The translations under genes were made by a program, and so were the position numbers. The notes beneath the pieces were generated by a model. It worked only from the letters and a program-made list of their open reading frames with translations, ran no database searches and was not told where the DNA came from. DNA of 64,000 bases, from positions 4,601,993-4,665,992 of the forward strand of contig OZ253476.1 of the NCBI GenBank assembly GCA_965261795.1, in the 5' to 3' direction. Positions 59,998-64,000 of the stretch are shown here, piece after piece. Within the stretch, counting starts at the first letter, position 1; every line of letters starts with the position of its first letter. The stretch comes from CBDCFV01 sp965261795 (GTDB lineage Bacteria > Chloroflexota > Dehalococcoidia > Lucifugimonadales > UBA3495).

Positions 59998-61662
59998 CTA
60001 AAAGCCCCAGGAAGGCTGATATTCCCCAAACACATCCCGGAAAACGTCCATCATTTCTCCCAGGGTAGCGTAGGCCTTGACCGCCTCCAGGAGGGGGAGC
60101 ATCAGATTGTCCGACCCTCTGGCGGCCTGCTCCAAGACCCGTAGCTTCTCTTTCACCAAACGGTTGTCACGGCTGCGGCGGACCCGGTTAAGCCGCTCTA
60201 TTTGACGTCGTTCACCCTCCCTATCTACTCGGAGCAAGGGTATCTCCAACTCATCGTCGGTCCGGTGTTGGTTAACCCCAACGGTTACCCGCTCGCCTTT
60301 ATCCTCTTCTACTTGGTAGACGTAGGCCGCGTTGGCGATCTCCCGCTGGAAAAACCCCGATTCCAAGGCTGCCATCACCCCGCCATGGTCTTCGATCTGA
60401 CGGAAGTAATCGTAGGCGCCTTCTTCCATTTGGTTGGTCATGGTTTCGACGAAGTAACTGCCGCCCAACGGGTCCACTGTGTCGGTGACGCCGGTCTCGT
60501 GAGCGATTATTTGCTGTGTGCGCAGGGCTTGCAGCGCGGCTTCCTCGGATGGCAGCGCCCAAGCTTCATCCTTCCCGTTGGTGTGCAGCGACTGACAGCC
60601 GCCCAAGACCGCCGCCAATGCCTGTAATGACACCCGTACTACATTGTTTTCCGGCTGTTGCGCGGTGAGGCTGGCGCCTGAAGTCTGGGCATGGAACCGC
60701 AACCAGCCAGACCGAGGATTTTGCGACTTGAACGTCTCGGCCATCTCCCTGGCCCAGATGCGTCTCGCCGCCCGAAATTTGGCGATTTCCTCAAAGAAGT
60801 TATTGTGGACGTTGAAGAAGAAACTCAGCCTGGGAGCGAAGTCGTCAACGTCCATGCCCCGTGCTACGCATTGACGCACGTACTCGAACCCGTCGGCCAA
60901 AGTAAACGCCAGTTCCTGCGTAGCGTTTGATCCGGCTTCCCGAATGTGGTAACCGCTGACGCTGATGGGGTTCCACCTTGGCATGTGATTGGTGGCAAAT
61001 TCCACCGTGTCGACAACCAGCCGCATCGACGGCTCAGGGGGGAAGATGTACTCGTTCTGAGCGGTAAACTCCTTCAGGATATCGTTTTGCAGCGTACCAC
61101 CGATGCGCCGGATGTCGGCGCCCTGCTTCTCAGCGACAGCGATGAACATGGCCCAAATGATGGCCGCTGGGCTGTTGATGGTCATCGAGGTGGTTATTTC
61201 ATCGAGCTTGATGCCGTCGAAGAGGACTTCCATGTCGGCCAAGCTGGATACGGCTACGCCACAGGTGCCGAACTCTCCCGCCCCTCTGGGGTCGTCAGTG
61301 TCGTAGCCGTAAAGGGTTGGCATATCGAAAGCCACGCTAAGACCCGTTTCGCCGTTGCCGAGCAGCATCTTGAACCGCTCGTTGGTTTCCTCGGCCATGC
61401 CGAAACCGGCGAACATCCGCATCGTCCACAACTTTCCCCGGTACCCTGTCGCATGGACTCCACGCAAGTAGGGATACTCGCCCGGCAAACCTTGGTCCCT
61501 CAGATAATCGACCGACGACAGGTCATCGGGAGTGTAGACTGTGTTCACCGGAATCTGCGAGGGGGTCTTAAACGCCGGCCGGCGCTCGACTGACACAGAA
61601 TTACTTTCGCGCCGTTGGGCAAGGCGGGACCGTAGCCGCCTCATCTGTTCATGGGAGTACAA
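59998..61662 (-). CDS. Methylmalonyl-CoA mutase-type large subunit, no B12 domain
   Basis: The 554-aa protein is the substrate-binding TIM-barrel part of an acyl-CoA mutase: 'GLSVAFDMPTLYGYDTDDPR', 'ITTSMTINSPAAIIWAMFIA', 'ISVSGYHIREAGSNATQELA', and 'RSGWLRFHAQTSGASLTAQQ' plus 'NNVVRVSLQALAAVLGGCQS' are strongly conserved. It lacks the C-terminal cobalamin domain (DxHxxG), which must be a separate small subunit not in this window. It could be methylmalonyl-, ethylmalonyl- or isobutyryl-type; the last is often split this way. The start is ATG 61662. Confidence 0.93.
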   Translation of the reverse strand: MYSHEQMRRLRSRLAQRRESNSVSVERRPAFKTPSQIPVNTVYTPDDLSSVDYLRDQGLPGEYPYLRGVHATGYRGKLWTMRMFAGFGMAEETNERFKMLLGNGETGLSVAFDMPTLYGYDTDDPRGAGEFGTCGVAVSSLADMEVLFDGIKLDEITTSMTINSPAAIIWAMFIAVAEKQGADIRRIGGTLQNDILKEFTAQNEYIFPPEPSMRLVVDTVEFATNHMPRWNPISVSGYHIREAGSNATQELAFTLADGFEYVRQCVARGMDVDDFAPRLSFFFNVHNNFFEEIAKFRAARRIWAREMAETFKSQNPRSGWLRFHAQTSGASLTAQQPENNVVRVSLQALAAVLGGCQSLHTNGKDEAWALPSEEAALQALRTQQIIAHETGVTDTVDPLGGSYFVETMTNQMEEGAYDYFRQIEDHGGVMAALESGFFQREIANAAYVYQVEEDKGERVTVGVNQHRTDDELEIPLLRVDREGERRQIERLNRVRRSRDNRLVKEKLRVLEQAARGSDNLMLPLLEAVKAYATLGEMMDVFRDVFGEYQPSWGF

Positions 61663-61771
61663 CGGACACCTCCGGTGGTGTTATGGGACGCCCCCAAACT
61701 TATGCCAAGGGGCAACGGATGGGCCCTGGACCAGCCCAAGCGTAGTTCGTGGCTTACAGTAGGAACCGCGC

Positions 61772-63013
61772 TTAGTTTTTGACCAAGCGTACGAATCGCC
61801 GCCGGCCAACTTTAAGAACGGTGCTGTGCTGCAGGTCCAACCTTGATGAGTGCTCATCCTGTTCCAGGGTGCGACTGTCTCCATTGGCTTCATCTATAGC
61901 TTGGACCGCTCCCTGGTTTATCAAGCGTTTCGCTTCAGTGACGCTGGGGGCCAAGCCAGCCTCGACGATGATGTTGCTCAGACGGCGGTTCTCATTTTGG
62001 TAAGCAGCCGTCAGAGACGGCTCGTTGAAGTCCGGGATTTCTTGAGGCAAGGCCCTGCGCTGCACCACCCGTTCAAAGTCCGCTTGCGCCTCGTCGGCGG
62101 CTGCCTGGTCGTGGAACTGAGCGGTAATCTCCCGCGCAAGCTGCTTCTTGAAGTCCATTGGGTTTACAGCGTCGTTTTCCAAGTCACGGGCGAGGGCGGC
62201 CAAGTCCTGATCCGGCATATCAGTAAGATATTCGAAATAGGACTTGATCAACTCATCGGGCAGGGACATTATCTTGCCGTACATGTCTCTCGGCAATTCC
62301 TCGACACCCACGTAATTGCCCAAGCTCTTGCTCATCTTTTGCGCGCCGTCGGTGCCGACGAGAATGGGCATAAGGAAGCATTGCTGGGGACGCTGCCCTT
62401 CCATCTCCTGCAACTCACGACCCACCAAGAGGTTGAACCGCTGGTCAGTGCCCCCGAACTCTACATCGGACTGAATCGCCACCGAGTCGTAAGCTTGAAG
62501 CAATGGGTACAGTAACTCGGTGATTGCGATAGGCCGGTGCTCGCGGAATCTCTTGGCAAAGTCGTCCCGCTCCAGGAACTGGGCGACAGTGAACTTTCCG
62601 GTAAGCTTGATTACGTCCTCCAAGCTGAACTTGCCGAACCACTCGCTTTGCCAAACAACCTGGGTCCGGTCTTTGTCCACAACTTTGAAGAACTGCCGCA
62701 GGTATGACTCGGCGTTGGCAACCACCTCGTCGTGGGTCAATACAGGCCTGGTTGCCGACTGGCCACTGGGGTCTCCTATCTGAGCGGTCCAGTCACCAAC
62801 GATCAATATGACTTGATGGCCCAGTTCTTGAAGTTGGTGCAGCTTGCGGAGGCCGACTACGTGGCCCAAGTGAATATCGGGCCGACTGGGATCGAACCCC
62901 ATCTTCAGCCGGAGGGGGGTGCCACGCCCTAACATGCGGACAAACTCGTCCCGGGAAATAATATCGGAAACTCCCCGCCGAGTTATCCTTTCTATGATGT
63001 CGTCGCTATGCAA
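61772..63013 (-). CDS. tyrS: Tyrosyl-tRNA synthetase
   Basis: The 413-aa enzyme charges tRNA-Tyr. It is the bacterial TyrRS-Z (TyrS2) type: the HIGH motif is 'PDIHLGHVVGLRK' near residue 47, the KMSKS motif appears intact in 'GAQKMSKSLGNYVGV' near 233, and the C-terminal S4 RNA-binding domain is 'AGLAPSVTEAKRLINQGAVQ'. It overlaps the 3' end of ribF by eight bases, so both are probably transcribed together. Confidence 0.96.
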   Translation of the reverse strand: MHSDDIIERITRRGVSDIISRDEFVRMLGRGTPLRLKMGFDPSRPDIHLGHVVGLRKLHQLQELGHQVILIVGDWTAQIGDPSGQSATRPVLTHDEVVANAESYLRQFFKVVDKDRTQVVWQSEWFGKFSLEDVIKLTGKFTVAQFLERDDFAKRFREHRPIAITELLYPLLQAYDSVAIQSDVEFGGTDQRFNLLVGRELQEMEGQRPQQCFLMPILVGTDGAQKMSKSLGNYVGVEELPRDMYGKIMSLPDELIKSYFEYLTDMPDQDLAALARDLENDAVNPMDFKKQLAREITAQFHDQAAADEAQADFERVVQRRALPQEIPDFNEPSLTAAYQNENRRLSNIIVEAGLAPSVTEAKRLINQGAVQAIDEANGDSRTLEQDEHSSRLDLQHSTVLKVGRRRFVRLVKN

Positions 63014-63944
63014 GGGCAGCCCCCATGTCTTCGTTCAAGGCTGCCCTGGAGTCCTCAACGTCCCTGTTGATTTGAGCCACTAACTCATCGACGTTGCCAA
63101 AGGCCTCTTGGTCTCGGAGCTTGCTCACAAATTCCACTCCCAGCTTTTTACCGTACAAATCATCGTCAAAGTCCATCACGTACACCTCAATCAGTCGTTC
63201 GGACAGGTTGAAGGTGGGCCGGACGCCTATGCTGGTGGCGGAAGGATGGCGAACGCCGTCTATGATCGCCCAAGTTGCGTATATGCCGTCGCGGGGCAGC
63301 GCCATGTGTGGAGTAGGTTGAAGGTTGGCCGTGGGAAAGCCCAGCGTTTGCCCGCGTTGGTAACCCTTTACGACGATGCCATCCAGAGAGAACTTGCGTC
63401 CCAGGAGCTTGGCGCAAGTAGCGACGTCGCCCTCGGCCAGGTTCCAGCGGATACGGCGGCTTTTCACTTGGTCGCCGTCAACCACCAAGGGTTGCACCGC
63501 ATCTACCCAAAAGCCCAGTTCCTCGCCTTTTCTTTTCAGGAATTCCAGATCTCCCTGCCGGCCTCGTCCTAAAGCCGAGTCCGGGCCAGCTACCAGCCCC
63601 CTCATTCTCAAGCCATTGACCATTTCGCTGACAAAGTCGTCGGCTGTAACTTGGGACAATTCTTGGGTGAAGTCCAGGCACACCACCAACTCCACTCCTT
63701 GTTCCTTCAACAGGCGCACCCGTTCTTCGGCCGTAGTTATGTAACGCACGTCGCTCTGGGGTTGCAGAACGGTGGTGGGGTGGTTGACGAAGGTGAGGAC
63801 GGTGGGCAGGTATTGCGGGCGAGCCAGTTCAACCAAACGGCGCAGTAGGTGGCAATGGCCTTGGTGAACACCGTCGAACACGCCGACGGTTACTATTGTA
63901 TCCCTGTCCGGGGCGACGGTGGCAAGGCACTGTTGCAACTTCAT
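63006..63944 (-). CDS. ribF: Bifunctional riboflavin kinase/FAD synthetase
   Basis: The 312-aa protein makes FMN and FAD from riboflavin. The N-terminal FAD synthetase half has 'TVGVFDGVHQGHCHLLRRLV' and 'GPDSALGRGRQGDLEFL'; the C-terminal flavokinase half has 'VVKGYQRGQTLGFPTANLQP', 'LPRDGIYATWA', 'SIGVRPTF' and 'EVYVMDFDDDLYGKKLGVEF'. Several flavoproteins are encoded in the window (GlcDE, nitroreductase, LLM oxidoreductase). The final 56 bases of the window show no gene. Confidence 0.95.
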   Translation of the reverse strand: MKLQQCLATVAPDRDTIVTVGVFDGVHQGHCHLLRRLVELARPQYLPTVLTFVNHPTTVLQPQSDVRYITTAEERVRLLKEQGVELVVCLDFTQELSQVTADDFVSEMVNGLRMRGLVAGPDSALGRGRQGDLEFLKRKGEELGFWVDAVQPLVVDGDQVKSRRIRWNLAEGDVATCAKLLGRKFSLDGIVVKGYQRGQTLGFPTANLQPTPHMALPRDGIYATWAIIDGVRHPSATSIGVRPTFNLSERLIEVYVMDFDDDLYGKKLGVEFVSKLRDQEAFGNVDELVAQINRDVEDSRAALNEDMGAALA

Positions 63945-64000
63945 GCCGACTCAGGTTCCTTGGGTACCATCCCCCCGTGAAACGCTACTTTTGTAGGGAA

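Overview
The window looks like a chromosomal segment of a free-living or host-associated Chloroflexota bacterium, most probably Dehalococcoidia/SAR202-like. This is an inference from gene content, not from a marker gene: an F420-type luciferase-like oxidoreductase, a DUF1989 protein, a DUF1501/DUF1800 pair, CaiB/BaiF transferase, GlcDEF, B12-type mutase, an MpaB oxygenase and a Trp T-box, in GC-rich DNA full of short palindromic repeats.

Layout. 1-9.6 kb: metabolic and accessory genes (LLM oxidoreductase cut by the left edge, a 644-aa unknown protein, DUF1989, an NAD-dependent epimerase, a metallo-beta-lactamase-fold hydrolase, an NHL propeller, DUF1800 and DUF1501). 10-15.3 kb: an MMPL transporter with two compensating frameshifts, then an MpaB-type oxygenase gene split by a 1.9-kb IS1182-like element whose removal restores the reading frame. 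15.8-19.8 kb: enoyl-CoA hydratase, SLC13-type transporter, cupin, and a PIN toxin with an unusual large upstream partner. 19.8-27.8 kb: a Trp T-box leader followed by trpE, trpG, trpD, trpC, trpF and trpB. The operon is interrupted by HicBA and a RelE/ParE-type module, the latter toxin being split by a 162-bp MITE; no trpA is seen. 28-30.3 kb: a tight three-gene operon of unknown function with different base usage. 30.5-34.5 kb: STAS-like protein, SDR, SHOCT protein, class V aminotransferase and a DUF433/DUF5615 pair. 34.7-39.6 kb: glycolate oxidase glcD, glcE and glcF, with a 27-copy 20-bp array between glcD and glcE.

40-49 kb is a defence and toxin island. It holds VapBC, a remnant of a methyltransferase N-terminus, a large type III-like Mod methyltransferase containing a nested four-helix-bundle gene, another PIN pair, an ATPase plus PIN-like nuclease operon, and a DUF1643 gene. 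49.6-52.1 kb holds two phage-like small genes and nested tandem repeats. 52.1-64 kb returns to housekeeping and catabolic genes: alpha/beta hydrolase, TPR protein, nitroreductase, cupin, D-aminoacylase-like amidohydrolase, CoA transferase, tRNA-Pro, Uma2 protein, methylmalonyl-CoA mutase-type subunit, tyrS and ribF.

The most distinctive property is the repeat biology. One short palindrome, CGTCATTCCCGC-loop-GCGGGAATCC, occurs across the window, rides inside at least two unrelated terminal-inverted-repeat elements, and repeatedly has its left half tandemly amplified. The amplification is always on the same side and in the same orientation on the + strand. Two genes are broken by insertions that can be reversed exactly on paper: mpaB (CTAG duplication) and the parE-like toxin (TA duplication).
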